A stretch of DNA of 64,000 bases from JBICHN01 sp043101845. Lineage in GTDB: Bacteria; Planctomycetota; Phycisphaerae; Phycisphaerales; UBA5793. The stretch covers positions 868,001 to 932,000 of the forward strand of contig JBICHN010000002.1 of NCBI GenBank assembly GCA_043101845.1, in the 5' to 3' direction. This document shows positions 53,257 through 62,019 of the stretch, in pieces. Under the pieces are notes generated by a model that saw only the letters and a list, made by a program, of their open reading frames with translations, was not told where the DNA came from and did not search any database. Each line of letters starts with the position of its first letter. Position 1 is the first letter of the stretch. A program made the position numbers and the translations under genes.

Positions 53257-53640
53257 GGCACGGAGGCACGGAGGCACGAAGGCACGGAGGCACGGAGGCA
53301 CGGAGGCACGGAGGCACGGAGGCACGGAGGCACGGAGGGAAGAGACGGAGAGACGGAGAGACGGAGAGACGGAGAGACGGAGAGACGGAGAGACGGAGAG
53401 ACGGAGAGACGGAGAGACGGAGAGACGGAGAGACGGAGAGACGGAGTGGGGAGAGGTCGATCGCGCGTGGGCGCGAGCCGGGCTCTGTGAGCCCGTTTGA
53501 CGCACGAGGTCGAACGGGGATCGATCTTGGATTTGAGATTTGAGATCTGAGATTTGAAATGTCAGGAGTTAGCGGGAGGGCGCGAGCCGGGCTCTGTGAG
53601 CCCGTTTCACGCACGAGGGCGAACGGGGGTCGATCGGGGA
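53256..53640. repeat. Octamer-tract composite repeat with two hairpin copies
   Basis: Ten AGGCACGG-type octamers (53256-53336) are followed by thirteen AGAGACGG octamers (53341-53444). Two direct copies of a 58-bp segment with hairpin GGGCTC-TGT-GAGCCC follow (53470-53526 and 53580-53637), separated by ATTTGAGATTTGAGATCTGA words. It fills the map-infA junction. Confidence 0.95.
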
Positions 53641-53734
53641 TTGTGCGTCGAACCGGCTGAAAGAGGAGAACGGGGGGGATTTGGGGCTACAATCGCCGAC
53701 TCACAGGGGATGAAACGGTATTGCCGGAGCCCGT

Positions 53735-53950
53735 ATGGCCAAGGAAGACAAGATCGTGTTGCAGGCCGAGGTGATCGACGCGTTGCCGAACGCGATGTTC
53801 AAGGTCCGCCTCGAGAATGGACACGAGATTCTGGCGTATGTCTCCGGCAAGATGCGGCAGTTCTTCATCCGCATCCTCCCGGGGGACACGGTCTCCGTGG
53901 AGTTGAGCCCTTACGACCTCACGAAGGGCCGCATCGTCTACCGGCACTGA
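53735..53950 (+). CDS. infA: Translation initiation factor IF-1
   Basis: A 71-residue S1-fold factor that occupies the A site of the 30S subunit during initiation. MAKEDKIVLQAEVIDALPNA, GHEILAYVSGKMRQFFIRIL and GDTVSVELSPYDLTKGRIVY match the family at normal length. TACAAT at 53686-53691 is a candidate -10 box. It is separated from map by 478 bases of repeats and from rpmJ by 230 bases. Confidence 0.98.
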   Translation: MAKEDKIVLQAEVIDALPNAMFKVRLENGHEILAYVSGKMRQFFIRILPGDTVSVELSPYDLTKGRIVYRH

Positions 53951-54180
53951 CCGGTGTTCGGGCGGCGTTTCGGGCGCGAAATCGCGGGTCGGCGGGCGAG
54001 AAACGGTGGAAACCGGGCGGTAGAATAGCGTTCACGACTGCCGGGCCCGTGTGTGTGTGTGTGCGGGACGAGGCCCGATCCGGCGGGCGCCGGAGCGGGT
54101 AGGTGGTCGAGCCGCCTCATCGAGCGGCGGCTGGCTGAGTGAACGAGCAAACGAATGTCTGTTTGAGGCAGGGTACGACC

Positions 54181-54297
54181 ATGAAAGTCAAGTCGAGCAT
54201 CAAGCGGCGCACCCTCGACTGCCAGATCGTGCGGCGGCGCGGGAAGCTGTATGTGATCAATAAGAAGAACCCCCGGATGAAGCAGCGTCAGGGGTAA
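54181..54297 (+). CDS. rpmJ: Ribosomal protein bL36, zinc-free form
   Basis: A 38-residue protein of the large subunit beginning MKVKSSIKRRTLDCQIVRRR and ending in KKNPRMKQRQG. The zinc-binding form of L36 has three Cys and one His; here only Cys14 remains, with Thr at 11, Asn at 27 and Met at 33, so it should not bind zinc. It lies between infA and rpsM as in most bacteria. GGCAGGG sits before the ATG. Confidence 0.95.
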   Translation: MKVKSSIKRRTLDCQIVRRRGKLYVINKKNPRMKQRQG

Positions 54298-54408
54298 GAC
54301 GGGTGATGGACGAGCCCCGCCCCGGGGCTACGATGGATTTGCGCCGCGACCGGTCACGGGACAAAGCGATTCCCGGCCGGCCGCGTGTCGGTTTTGCAGG
54401 AGTAGACC

Positions 54409-54786
54409 ATGCCTCGTATCGCGGGTGTTGACATTCCCGAGAGCAAGCCGATCCGGTACGCTCTCCGCTACATCTACGGGATCGGTCCGAAGTTCGCGGA
54501 CGACATTCTCGCCGAGGCGGGGATCGATCCGACGAAGCGGGCGAAGGACCTCTCGAACGAGGATGTGAGCAGCATCGCGAGCATCATCGACGCGAGCTAC
54601 ATCGTCGAAGGTACGCTCCGCCGCCAGGTGCAGCAGAACATCCAGCGTCTGCGCGACATCCGCAGCTATCGCGGCGACCGCCATCGGCGGGGCCTGCCGA
54701 CGCGGGGCCAGCGCACGCGGACGAACTCGCGTACCCGCAAGGGGAAGAAGAAGACCGTGGCGGGCAAGAAGGGCATCAAGGGCTGA
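54409..54786 (+). CDS. rpsM: Ribosomal protein uS13
   Basis: A 125-residue head protein of the small subunit. PRIAGVDIPESKPIRYALRY, YGIGPKFADDIL with the helix-two-turns-helix fold, and the basic tail RHRRGLPTRGQRTRTNSRTR are all typical. CAGGAG precedes the ATG. A TACGAT box at 54329-54334 suggests a promoter of its own. Confidence 0.98.
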   Translation: MPRIAGVDIPESKPIRYALRYIYGIGPKFADDILAEAGIDPTKRAKDLSNEDVSSIASIIDASYIVEGTLRRQVQQNIQRLRDIRSYRGDRHRRGLPTRGQRTRTNSRTRKGKKKTVAGKKGIKG

Positions 54787-54951
54787 TCGATCGAGTTGAT
54801 CTCGATCGCCCGCCCGGGCGTCCGACGAACCAACGAACGAGCGCACGAAGAAAAGAACGAACGAACGAAGACTCCATCAGCGAGCCGCCTGCCCGACTTC
54901 GAAGATCGGATGTGGGGAGAAGGCGGCGCCTGGAACTGAGGACACGGCGAC

Positions 54952-55329
54952 ATGGCCAAGAAGACCGGCAAGGTTCGGAAGAATGTGACGCGGGGCATCG
55001 CCCACATCAACGCGTCCTTCAACAACACCCAGGTGACGATCACCGATGTGAACGGCGAGACCCTTTGCTGGGACTCGGCGGGCACGATCGGCTTCAAGGG
55101 CGCCCGCAAGTCGACGCCGTTCGCGGCGACGCGGGCCGCCGAGTCGTGCGCCGCGAAGGCGCGGAAGTTCGGCATGAAGGAGATCGAAGTGCGGGTGAAG
55201 GGCCCGGGCGCCGGCCGCGAGCCGGCGATTCAGGCGCTCGCGCACTCGGGCCTGAAGGTGACGGCGATCGAAGACCACACGCCGGTGCCGCACAACGGCT
55301 GCCGGCCGCGCAAGCGTCGTCGCGTCTGA
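54952..55329 (+). CDS. rpsK: Ribosomal protein uS11
   Basis: A 125-residue platform protein of the small subunit. GIAHINASFNNTQVTITDVN, TPFAATRAAESCAAKARKFG, VRVKGPGAGREPAIQALAHS and VTAIEDHTPVPHNGCRPRKR are all family hallmarks. The gene follows rpsM after 165 bases containing GAAC repeats. rpsD, which often comes next, is missing. Confidence 0.98.
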   Translation: MAKKTGKVRKNVTRGIAHINASFNNTQVTITDVNGETLCWDSAGTIGFKGARKSTPFAATRAAESCAAKARKFGMKEIEVRVKGPGAGREPAIQALAHSGLKVTAIEDHTPVPHNGCRPRKRRRV

Positions 55330-55536
55330 TCGATTGATCGTTCACTCTATCGCATCAATTGCGTTCGTCGGGGGCTCGGTCGCCCGCGTCGAACGCCGGA
55401 CCGAATCGGAACGAATGAATGTATGGGCCTGCGGTTCAGCAGAGCCCCGGCGCGGATCAGCAGCGCGCCGGATCGCTCGATCAGCCGTCGGCCGTGGCGT
55501 TGAAGTCACCCTGCTGAGATTCGAGGATCTTTTTCC

Positions 55537-56559
55537 ATGTCCACTCGTCGCTATCGCTGGCGGGGGCTCGAACTTCCGGGCCGGGTCGTCGTGGACGACC
55601 AACTCACGAACGACACCTTTGGTCGCTTTTTCGTCGAGCCGTTCGAACGCGGCTTCGGCACGACGGTGGGGAACAGCCTCCGCCGCATCCTGCTTTCGAG
55701 CATCGAAGGCGCCGCGGTCACCGCGGTGCGGATTCACGGCGCGCAGCACGAGTTCAGCGCGCTCGCGGGCGTGCTCGAGGATGTCACTGACATCATCCTC
55801 AATGTGAAGAACCTCGTGGTGAGCCTCGAGGGTGACGAGCCGAAGACGATGCACCTCGGCGCCACGGGCCCGGGCGAAGTCACGGCGGACCTCATCGAGG
55901 CCGACGCGGCGATCACGATTCACAACAAGGAACTCGTCCTCGCGACGCTGACCGAGGAGGTCGACTTCGAGATGGAGCTCACCGTCTCGAAGGGGCGCGG
56001 CTATGTGCCGGCGTCGGAGATCTACGAGGAGATGGAAGAGCCGGAGATCGGGATCATCCCGGTCGACGCGATCTACTCGCCGGTCCGCCGCGTGCGGTAC
56101 AAGGTCGAGGACACGCGCGTCGGTCAGAAGACGAACTACAACAAGCTTACGCTCGATGTGTGGACGAACGGCACGGTGACGCCGCAGCTTGCGGTCGTCG
56201 AGGCGGCGAAGATTCTTCGCAAGCACCTCAATCCGTTCGTGCAGTACGCGGAGATCGGCGAGGAGCGGGTGTCGCCCGAGGCGTCGGCCGCGGCGGGTGT
56301 CGACGAGGAACTGCTCCGCAAGCTGCGGATGCCGGTGAACGAGCTCGACCTGTCGGTGCGGGCGAGCAACTGCCTCGAGTCGGCGCGGATCCGCACGGTC
56401 GCCGAGCTCGTGACGAAGACCGAGAGCGAACTGCTCAAGGTGCGTTCGTTCGGCAAGACCTCGCTGCGTGAAGTGAAGAAGAAGCTCGACGAACTCGAGC
56501 TGAGCCTCGGGATGGACCTGCCCGAAGGGTTCGACCTCGAGGTGATGGATATTGTCTGA
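55537..56559 (+). CDS. rpoA: RNA polymerase alpha subunit
   Basis: A 340-residue subunit. The N-terminal assembly domain shows FERGFGTTVGNSLRRILLSS and GAAVTAVRIHGAQHEFSALA; a linker with VDEELLRKLRMPVNELDLSV leads to the C-terminal DNA- and activator-binding domain (RASNCLESARIRTVAELV, then LLKVRSFGKTSLREVKKKL). Length and order are normal. The 207-base gap from rpsK is wide for this operon. Confidence 0.98.
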   Translation: MSTRRYRWRGLELPGRVVVDDQLTNDTFGRFFVEPFERGFGTTVGNSLRRILLSSIEGAAVTAVRIHGAQHEFSALAGVLEDVTDIILNVKNLVVSLEGDEPKTMHLGATGPGEVTADLIEADAAITIHNKELVLATLTEEVDFEMELTVSKGRGYVPASEIYEEMEEPEIGIIPVDAIYSPVRRVRYKVEDTRVGQKTNYNKLTLDVWTNGTVTPQLAVVEAAKILRKHLNPFVQYAEIGEERVSPEASAAAGVDEELLRKLRMPVNELDLSVRASNCLESARIRTVAELVTKTESELLKVRSFGKTSLREVKKKLDELELSLGMDLPEGFDLEVMDIV

Positions 56560-56635
56560 GACCCGCCGGGGAGGCGGGGATACGATGACGGCCGCCCGGC
56601 GGACGAGCCGGCGCGGGCGTGAGGAGTGATCGGCC

Positions 56636-57208
56636 ATGCGGCATCGCGTTTATGGATACAAGCTCAACCGCGACACCGAGCATCGCACGGCGATGTTCCG
56701 GAACCTCGCGGCCGGTCTGTTCGAGCACGGACAGATCGAGACGACTCTCCCGAAGGCGAAGGCCGTGCAGCCCTTCGTCGAGCGCATCATCACGCTCGCG
56801 AAGCGCGGCGACCTGCACGCGCGGCGTCTGGTGATTTCGATGCTTCAGGATCGCATTATGTGCGACGACGAGGAGCAGATCACCCGCGACCGGTTCGGCG
56901 AAGTCGCGAAAGGGCCGAAGCTCGTGCGGCACATCTTTGAGAATGTCGCGCCGAACTTCAGCGATCGCGAAGGCGGGTACACCCGCATCGTGAAGCTCGC
57001 GAAGCGGCGGCTCGGCGACGGGACCGATCTGGTCGTCCTGCAGCTCGTAGGTGATGAGTTCGGGCCGGAGATCGGCGGCGGCGAGTCGCGCCGGCGTCGT
57101 CAGCGCACGCGTCGCAAGGAGTTCGCCGAGAAGGCGCTTGCCGGCGCGGGAGCGGGCTCGTCGAAGAAGACGACCTCGAAGGACAAGGACGAGTCGGGCG
57201 GCGAGTAA
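56636..57208 (+). CDS. rplQ: Ribosomal protein bL17 with extended C-terminus
   Basis: A 190-residue large-subunit protein. MRHRVYGYKLNRDTEHRTAM, NLAAGLFEHGQIETTLPKAK and GGYTRIVKLAKRRLGDG are typical. The bacterial core is about 120 residues; here a charged tail of 60-70 residues ending SSKKTTSKDKDESGGE is added, and the central loop (MCDDEEQITRDRFGEVAKGP) is long. TACGAT at 56581-56586 is a candidate promoter box. The terminator at 57238 closes the cluster. Confidence 0.97.
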   Translation: MRHRVYGYKLNRDTEHRTAMFRNLAAGLFEHGQIETTLPKAKAVQPFVERIITLAKRGDLHARRLVISMLQDRIMCDDEEQITRDRFGEVAKGPKLVRHIFENVAPNFSDREGGYTRIVKLAKRRLGDGTDLVVLQLVGDEFGPEIGGGESRRRRQRTRRKEFAEKALAGAGAGSSKKTTSKDKDESGGE

Positions 57209-57237
57209 GCCGGTCTGGTCCAGACTTGATTTCAATG

Positions 57238-57272
57238 CACGGGAGGCCGGGTGGCCTCCCGTGTTTTCGTTT
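57238..57272 (+). terminator. Rho-independent terminator after rplQ
   Basis: An 11-bp perfect stem CACGGGAGGCC / GGCCTCCCGTG with a four-base loop is followed by TTTTCGTTTT. It lies 29 bases after the rplQ stop. Confidence 0.95.
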
Positions 57273-57298
57273 TGGGGTGAGTGGGGCGGGGGGGCGGC

Positions 57299-57486
57299 TG
57301 TTGATCGGAACCGGACCTCCGCTTGTCGGCGCGAAGCTTGTCGGCGCTCCAGTCCGGCTTGGGGGACGATTTTTGAGTTGGGTGGAGGCGTGGTGGAGAT
57401 CGCAGGTTAAACGGGGCGGCACGCCCCGGCTCGCGCGCTCGCGCACTTCGTCTCTCCGTCTCTCCGTCTCTCCGTCTCTTCCGCCC
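57299..57486. repeat. Inverted relic of the 94-bp repeat plus octamer composite end
   Basis: 57299-57372 carries, inverted, the key words of the 39126 repeat (CGGAACCGGACCTCCGC and CTCCAGTCCGGCTTGGGG). 57413-57480 carries the hairpin CGGGGCG-GCA-CGCCCCG followed by CGTCTCTC octamers, ending close to the stop of the gene at 57487. Confidence 0.85.
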
Positions 57487-57819
57487 TCAATGCCGTTCGG
57501 CGATGATTTCGCCGGTGGAGCGTTCGTACTTGAGGCCGCGGTCGAGCGGGAAGCGTTCGAGGCCCTTTTCGCGGAGTCGCGGCGCGTGCTGTTTCTCGTA
57601 CGCGTTGAAGATCTCGCGTGAGGGGAAGCGGTAGCGGACTTCGTAGTGGGCGCCGCGGTCGCCATCGGATTCGTCGGTGTCGAGTTTCACGATCGACGCG
57701 TGCTCGGCGCCGGCTTCGAGCACCTCGGCGAGGTGCTCTCCGCGAAGCCAGGCGACCCACTCTTCGCCGACGGCTTCATCGGTGAACGCACACTTCACGG
57801 TATACGCGATCTCCGACAT
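57487..57819 (-). CDS. DUF4286-family small protein
   Basis: A 110-residue soluble protein with an antibody-like ferredoxin-type pattern typical of DUF4286: YTVKCAFTDEAVGEEWVAWL, EHLAEVLEAGAEHASIVKLD, HYEVRYRFPSREIFNAYEKQ and APRLREKGLERFPLDRGLKY. Members are small single-domain proteins of unknown function. GGAG lies before the ATG. It is convergent with rplQ and is followed by repeats. Confidence 0.85.
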   Translation of the reverse strand: MSEIAYTVKCAFTDEAVGEEWVAWLRGEHLAEVLEAGAEHASIVKLDTDESDGDRGAHYEVRYRFPSREIFNAYEKQHAPRLREKGLERFPLDRGLKYERSTGEIIAERH

Positions 57820-57894
57820 GGGTGATCTCCCTCTCCCGGATATCGAACGAGGAGGCGCGGGCGCCGGTTCGCCGGCGCCCGGGCGCGTCGTGGT

Positions 57895-58584
57895 TCAGCT
57901 TTCGTCTTCGTCGTCCACCGGCGCGACGCCCATGGCGTCGATGAATTCGTTCGCCTCGGCGATCGACGCCTCCATCTCGCGGATGAGCGCGTCGATGTCG
58001 TCTTCGAGCTCGTCGAGATCGCCTTCGAGCGACGCGATCGCCCGCGCATTCAGGTTGTGCTTGAGGAAGAGCGTCTGGTCGCGGAACGCGGCGAGGACGG
58101 GATCCATCTTCTCTTCGGCGCGGCGCATCGCGCGGATGAGGCTCTCGTAGCGATCGCGCGTCGCCTCGAGCGAGCGTTCGGACGAGCGGCGGAGCTTGTC
58201 GCTCTCGTACTCGTCGAGTTCGCGCTCCCATTCGTCGAAGAGCGCCTCGGCGACGGATTCGATCGAGTCGATGCGGTCGCGGACATCTTCGGCCTCGGAT
58301 TCGGCGCGCTCGTACTCGGCGTTGAGGCGTTTGTACGCGGCTTCGAGTTCGCCGCCTTCGAACTCGGTGACTTCGGTGAACGCTACGAGGGCGGTGCGGA
58401 ACTGGTCCTTCGCCTCTTCCTGTTCGTCGCGCGCTTCTTCGACGCGGTCGACGAGGATTTCGCGCTTGTGCACGCCGACCGCTTCCATGGCGCCGTAGTA
58501 CATCGACTTGCACCCGGACGCGACGAGGGCGGAAATCACGAAGATCGAGAGGATCAACCGGCGAAGACGAGTCGGATTCGACAT
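57895..58584 (-). CDS. DUF2959-family lipoprotein, coiled coil
   Basis: A 229-residue exported lipoprotein. The lipobox VASGC (Cys25) is followed at once by KSMYYGAMEAVGVHKREILV and DRVEEARDEQEEAKDQFRTA, the signature opening of DUF2959. The rest is nearly all heptad-patterned helix with Glu and Arg, ending in an acidic tail. The start at ATG 58584 is preferred over 58599 because the hydrophobic segment follows more closely. Function is unknown; an envelope spacer is likely. It precedes the DUF4286 gene on the same strand by 75 bases. Confidence 0.92.
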   Translation of the reverse strand: MSNPTRLRRLILSIFVISALVASGCKSMYYGAMEAVGVHKREILVDRVEEARDEQEEAKDQFRTALVAFTEVTEFEGGELEAAYKRLNAEYERAESEAEDVRDRIDSIESVAEALFDEWERELDEYESDKLRRSSERSLEATRDRYESLIRAMRRAEEKMDPVLAAFRDQTLFLKHNLNARAIASLEGDLDELEDDIDALIREMEASIAEANEFIDAMGVAPVDDEDES

Positions 58585-58611
58585 GGCGTCGCGTTCCATT
58601 CCGCGGGACGA

Positions 58612-59790
58612 TTACGGGTTGAACTTGAGTCGGATGAAGCGGGGGCGGTAGATGTCCGCGTAGCGGAAGAAGTCGCCCCAGAAGTCGAGGGTGTTCACAT
58701 TGTAACTGATGAGCAGTTCGTCCGGCGCCGAGAGATGCGGATGCGCCTTCGCGTTGTAGACGAAGATCTCCGGATCGCGCGACGGCTCGGGCGCGGTGTA
58801 CACGCGGCGGACTGGTCCGAAGGGGCCGACGGGCGTCTCGCCGACACGCACGCCGACATCGTGGCCGAGCGCGTCGGTCTGGAAGACGAGAATGTACTGT
58901 CCGTTCGGAAGCGGTGAGACGCTGAGTTCGTTCGACACGCGATTCGTAAGCGGCGCCGCGGCGTGAAGGTCGTCGACCCATTCGGCGCCGTCGTAGAAAC
59001 GCCAGGCGTCGAAGGTCATGAACGCTTCGGGCGTCACGCGCGCAACGAGGAGCTTCTTGCTCAGGTCGTTCCGCACGCCGTAGATGTAGACGAACCCGTC
59101 GGGGTCGGGCGCCCCGGCGGCTTCGGTGTTCACGAAGATCCCGGCGCCGTAGGTCGTGTCGCCGTGCTCGCCGTCACTTGGAACGAAGAGGGGCGCCTCG
59201 ACCTGGGTGTGGTCGTCGAAGGGCGGGCGGCTGTCGAGCGGGAGCGTGATGATCGACACGCCGGCGGTTTCGAAACCGAAGACGCCGCCCTGTCCGTTCG
59301 AGCGCATGCGGTACGCGACAAGGCGCGTGGCGCCATCGACGACGGCGCCGTCGCCGAGCCAGTACCAGTCGTCGGGCTGTGCGTTCGGAGTGTCGGGGAC
59401 GAAGATCGCCTTCGGCGATCCGCTCAGGTTCTCGGCGGTGATGAAGCGGATGCGGTCGGGATCCGGCTCGTCGCCGCGCATGATCGCGAGCGTGTTGTTC
59501 ACGAGCGTGGCGCCCGGGCGGCGGCTGCCGTCGGGAGCGACCTCGCCGATCGCGGTGTCGCTGAAGAGAAAGAGCGTGGGCGTGCGCGACGCGGCGCCGT
59601 GCGCGTCGTTGCCAGAGAGCGGGATCGAATAGATGCCGTCGGCGCCGGTCCAGCCGGAGGTCCGGTCGAAGAGCGCGGTCCATTCGGGCGCCGGCTCGGC
59701 GGTAAAGGTCTGCGCGCCGGCGAACGGCGCCGCGAGGAGCGTCGCGAGCCCCGCGGTGGTGATGGAAGTGGTGATCGTTCGTCCCGGCAT
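58612..59790 (-). CDS. Secreted DUF5005/DUF4185-like five-bladed propeller protein
   Basis: A 392-residue exported protein. The signal peptide MPGRTITTSITTAGLATLLA and GGAG upstream support ATG 59790. The mature start FDRTSGWTGADGIYSIPLSG, then TLFLFSDTAIGEV and LVNNTLAIMRG, is the pattern of DUF5005-type propellers related to glycoside hydrolases of the five-bladed type; the end (SRDPEIFVYNAKAHPHLS, DELLISYNVNTLD) fits too. The substrate is unknown but probably a polysaccharide. A TACACT box lies 23 bases before the ATG. It precedes the DUF2959 gene by 27 bases. Confidence 0.8.
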   Translation of the reverse strand: MPGRTITTSITTAGLATLLAAPFAGAQTFTAEPAPEWTALFDRTSGWTGADGIYSIPLSGNDAHGAASRTPTLFLFSDTAIGEVAPDGSRRPGATLVNNTLAIMRGDEPDPDRIRFITAENLSGSPKAIFVPDTPNAQPDDWYWLGDGAVVDGATRLVAYRMRSNGQGGVFGFETAGVSIITLPLDSRPPFDDHTQVEAPLFVPSDGEHGDTTYGAGIFVNTEAAGAPDPDGFVYIYGVRNDLSKKLLVARVTPEAFMTFDAWRFYDGAEWVDDLHAAAPLTNRVSNELSVSPLPNGQYILVFQTDALGHDVGVRVGETPVGPFGPVRRVYTAPEPSRDPEIFVYNAKAHPHLSAPDELLISYNVNTLDFWGDFFRYADIYRPRFIRLKFNP

Positions 59791-59875
59791 GCGTGCTCTC
59801 CCGTGTCGAGTGTAGCGGCGCCCGGGGTAGCCGGTCCGGCGCGCCGTGCCCGCTTCCTTGTATGATGCCGCGGCG

Positions 59876-60499
59876 ATGGGGTTGTACCGCGATCGAATCT
59901 TTCCCTGGGCGATGGACCGGTTCATGCGGCGCGAGGAGTTCTCGTGCCTGCGTCGGCGGGCGCTCGGCGCGGCGCGGGGGCGGGTACTCGAGATCGGATT
60001 TGGAACCGGACTCAATCTGCCGCATTACGATCCGGCGAAGGTCGAGCGCCTCATCGTCGTGGACGACAACGCCGGCATGTCGCGGCGGGCGGCGGAGCGG
60101 ATTGACGCTTCGCCGATCGCCGTCGAGTCGATCGCGCGATCGGCCGAGGCGCTGCCGCTCGACGACGCGTCGGTCGATACGGTCGTAAGCTCGTGGACGC
60201 TGTGCAGCATACCCGATGTCGCCGCGGCGCTCGGCGAGATCCGTCGCGCGCTCGCGCCCGGCGGGCGGTTTCTCTTCGTCGAGCACGGCCTGGCGCCGGA
60301 GCCGAAGGTGCAGGCGTGGCAGCATCGGTTGACGCCGGTTCAGCGGGTCATCGGCGTCGGGTGTCATCTTGATCGGAAGATCGATGCGCTCATCGCGGAC
60401 GCCGGGTTCGGGTTCGAGCGGCTCGACGCGTTCTACATGGAGCGGGCGCCGCGCTTCGCCGGGTTCACCTATCTCGGCGCGGCGACAGTAGAAGAATGA
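59876..60499 (+). CDS. Class I SAM-dependent methyltransferase
   Basis: A 207-residue methyltransferase. The SAM-binding loop is VLEIGFGTGLNLPHY (37-51), followed by LIVVDDNAGMSRRAAERI, ARSAEALPLDDASVDTVVSS and LAPGGRFLFVEHG, the order found in UbiE/METTL7-like enzymes. Target unknown. A TATGAT box ends nine bases before ATG 59876, so the message is probably leaderless. Its stop overlaps the start of the next gene as ATGA. Confidence 0.9.
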   Translation: MGLYRDRIFPWAMDRFMRREEFSCLRRRALGAARGRVLEIGFGTGLNLPHYDPAKVERLIVVDDNAGMSRRAAERIDASPIAVESIARSAEALPLDDASVDTVVSSWTLCSIPDVAAALGEIRRALAPGGRFLFVEHGLAPEPKVQAWQHRLTPVQRVIGVGCHLDRKIDALIADAGFGFERLDAFYMERAPRFAGFTYLGAATVEE

Positions 60500-61995
60500 G
60501 GGAGCGTGATCGGATGATGAGGCGAAGTCGATGGATGGTTCGCGCACTGTGGTTCGCTCGAGTCGTGGCCGTCGGTTTGATCGCCGGTCCGCTCGGCGCG
60601 ACGCCGGAGCCGCGCGACACGCCGGCGCTCACGCTCGAGGAGAAGGAGATCATCCCCGAGGGTGGCCGCGTGCTCGTCGGGACCTTCCGCGTGCCGGAGA
60701 ATCGTGAAACGCGCGAGGGTCGCACGCTCGAACTCGAGATCATGCTGCTCCCGGCGACGGGCGATGATCCGCAGCCGGACCCGGTGATCTACCTCGCGGG
60801 CGGGCCGGGTCAGAACGCGGCTCAACTCTGGGGCGGGTACCGGCATTCGTGGATGCGCGAGGACCGCGACATCCTCTTCGTCAGCCAGCGCGGCACGGGC
60901 GGGAATAATCGGCTGACCTGCGAACTCGACGGCGAAGCGGGCGCGGATGACCATCCGGACGATCTTCAGCGGTACCTCGACCCCGGCTTCAACCCGGACG
61001 CGGTGCGGGAATGTCTCGATCGATTGAGCCGCGCGTTCGACCTCCGCTGGTACACGACGCCGGTCGCGATGGATGATCTCGATGAGCTCTGCGGGTTGCT
61101 CGGGTATGAGCAGGTCAACCTCCTCGGCGGGTCCTACGGCACCCGGGCGGCGCTCGTGTTCATGCGGCGGCATCCGGATCGCGTGCGCTCGGCGATCCTG
61201 AACGGCGTCGCGCCGATCGCGTTTACGAACCCGCTCTTCCATGCGGAGGAGGCGCAGGCGGCGCTCGACCGGATCATCGACGAGTGCGCGGCCGATCCGC
61301 GGTGCGCCGAAGCGTTTCCTGACTTGCGTGACAAGTTCGAGGCGACGCTCGCGCGGCTCGAGGCCGCGCCGGCGCGGGTCACCGTCACGCATCCGGACAC
61401 GGGCGTTGAGGTTGAAGTCACGCTCACGCGCGAGGGATTCGCCGAGGCGTTCCGCGTGCTCATGTACTACGACAGCCGCTCGATACCGGTCCTGATCGAG
61501 CGGGCGCATCGCGGCGAATTCGCGTATTTCGCCCAGCGGGGGATCGAGAGCAATCGCGGGCTGCGCGATTCGCTCGCGTTCGGCATGCTGCTCTGCGTGA
61601 CCTGCGCCGAGGACATTCCGCGCATCGACCGCGAACGGATCGACGAACTCACGCGCGATACCTTTATGGGCGACGGGCGCGTGCGGCGGCAGATCGCGAT
61701 CTGCGATCTCTGGCCGCGCGGCGTCGTCCCCGACGACTACGGCGAACCGGTCGCCGTCGACACGCCGACGCTCATCATCTCGGGTCGGCTCGACCCGGTC
61801 ACCGGCCCGCGCTGGGGCGACGAGACGGCGCGGCATCTGCCGAACGCGCTGCATGTCGTCGCGCCGGGATCGCACGGCGTCGGCGGAGCGTGCATCGAGT
61901 CGATCACCCGTGCGTTTCTCGAGCGCGCGAGCGTGGAGGAACTCGACATCTCCTGCGTCGAGTCGATGCGCGAGGGGCCGTTCGTCATGCCGTGA
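60496..61995 (+). CDS. Alpha/beta hydrolase, TAP-like (S33) peptidase family
   Basis: A 499-residue exported hydrolase of the type named after the tripeptidyl aminopeptidase of Streptomyces. A signal segment (ALWFARVVAVGLIAGPLGA) precedes the catalytic domain. Oxyanion motif GGPG is at 102-105, nucleophile Ser213 in GGSYGTR, the acid in SGRLDPVTG and the His in GSHGVGG. The cysteines CELD and CLDRL, and CVTCAEDI with AICDLW, probably form disulfides as in this family. It is translationally coupled to the methyltransferase by a 4-base overlap. It probably releases short peptides in the periplasm. Confidence 0.9.
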   Translation: MRERDRMMRRSRWMVRALWFARVVAVGLIAGPLGATPEPRDTPALTLEEKEIIPEGGRVLVGTFRVPENRETREGRTLELEIMLLPATGDDPQPDPVIYLAGGPGQNAAQLWGGYRHSWMREDRDILFVSQRGTGGNNRLTCELDGEAGADDHPDDLQRYLDPGFNPDAVRECLDRLSRAFDLRWYTTPVAMDDLDELCGLLGYEQVNLLGGSYGTRAALVFMRRHPDRVRSAILNGVAPIAFTNPLFHAEEAQAALDRIIDECAADPRCAEAFPDLRDKFEATLARLEAAPARVTVTHPDTGVEVEVTLTREGFAEAFRVLMYYDSRSIPVLIERAHRGEFAYFAQRGIESNRGLRDSLAFGMLLCVTCAEDIPRIDRERIDELTRDTFMGDGRVRRQIAICDLWPRGVVPDDYGEPVAVDTPTLIISGRLDPVTGPRWGDETARHLPNALHVVAPGSHGVGGACIESITRAFLERASVEELDISCVESMREGPFVMP

Positions 61996-62019
61996 GCGCG
62001 GCGGCTGAGGGCACGCCGT

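Noticed and set aside
53154..53543. A frame coding RRHGGTEA and RRDGETER repeats behind map
   Set aside because: It is the translation of the octamer tracts, which are also found behind unrelated genes.
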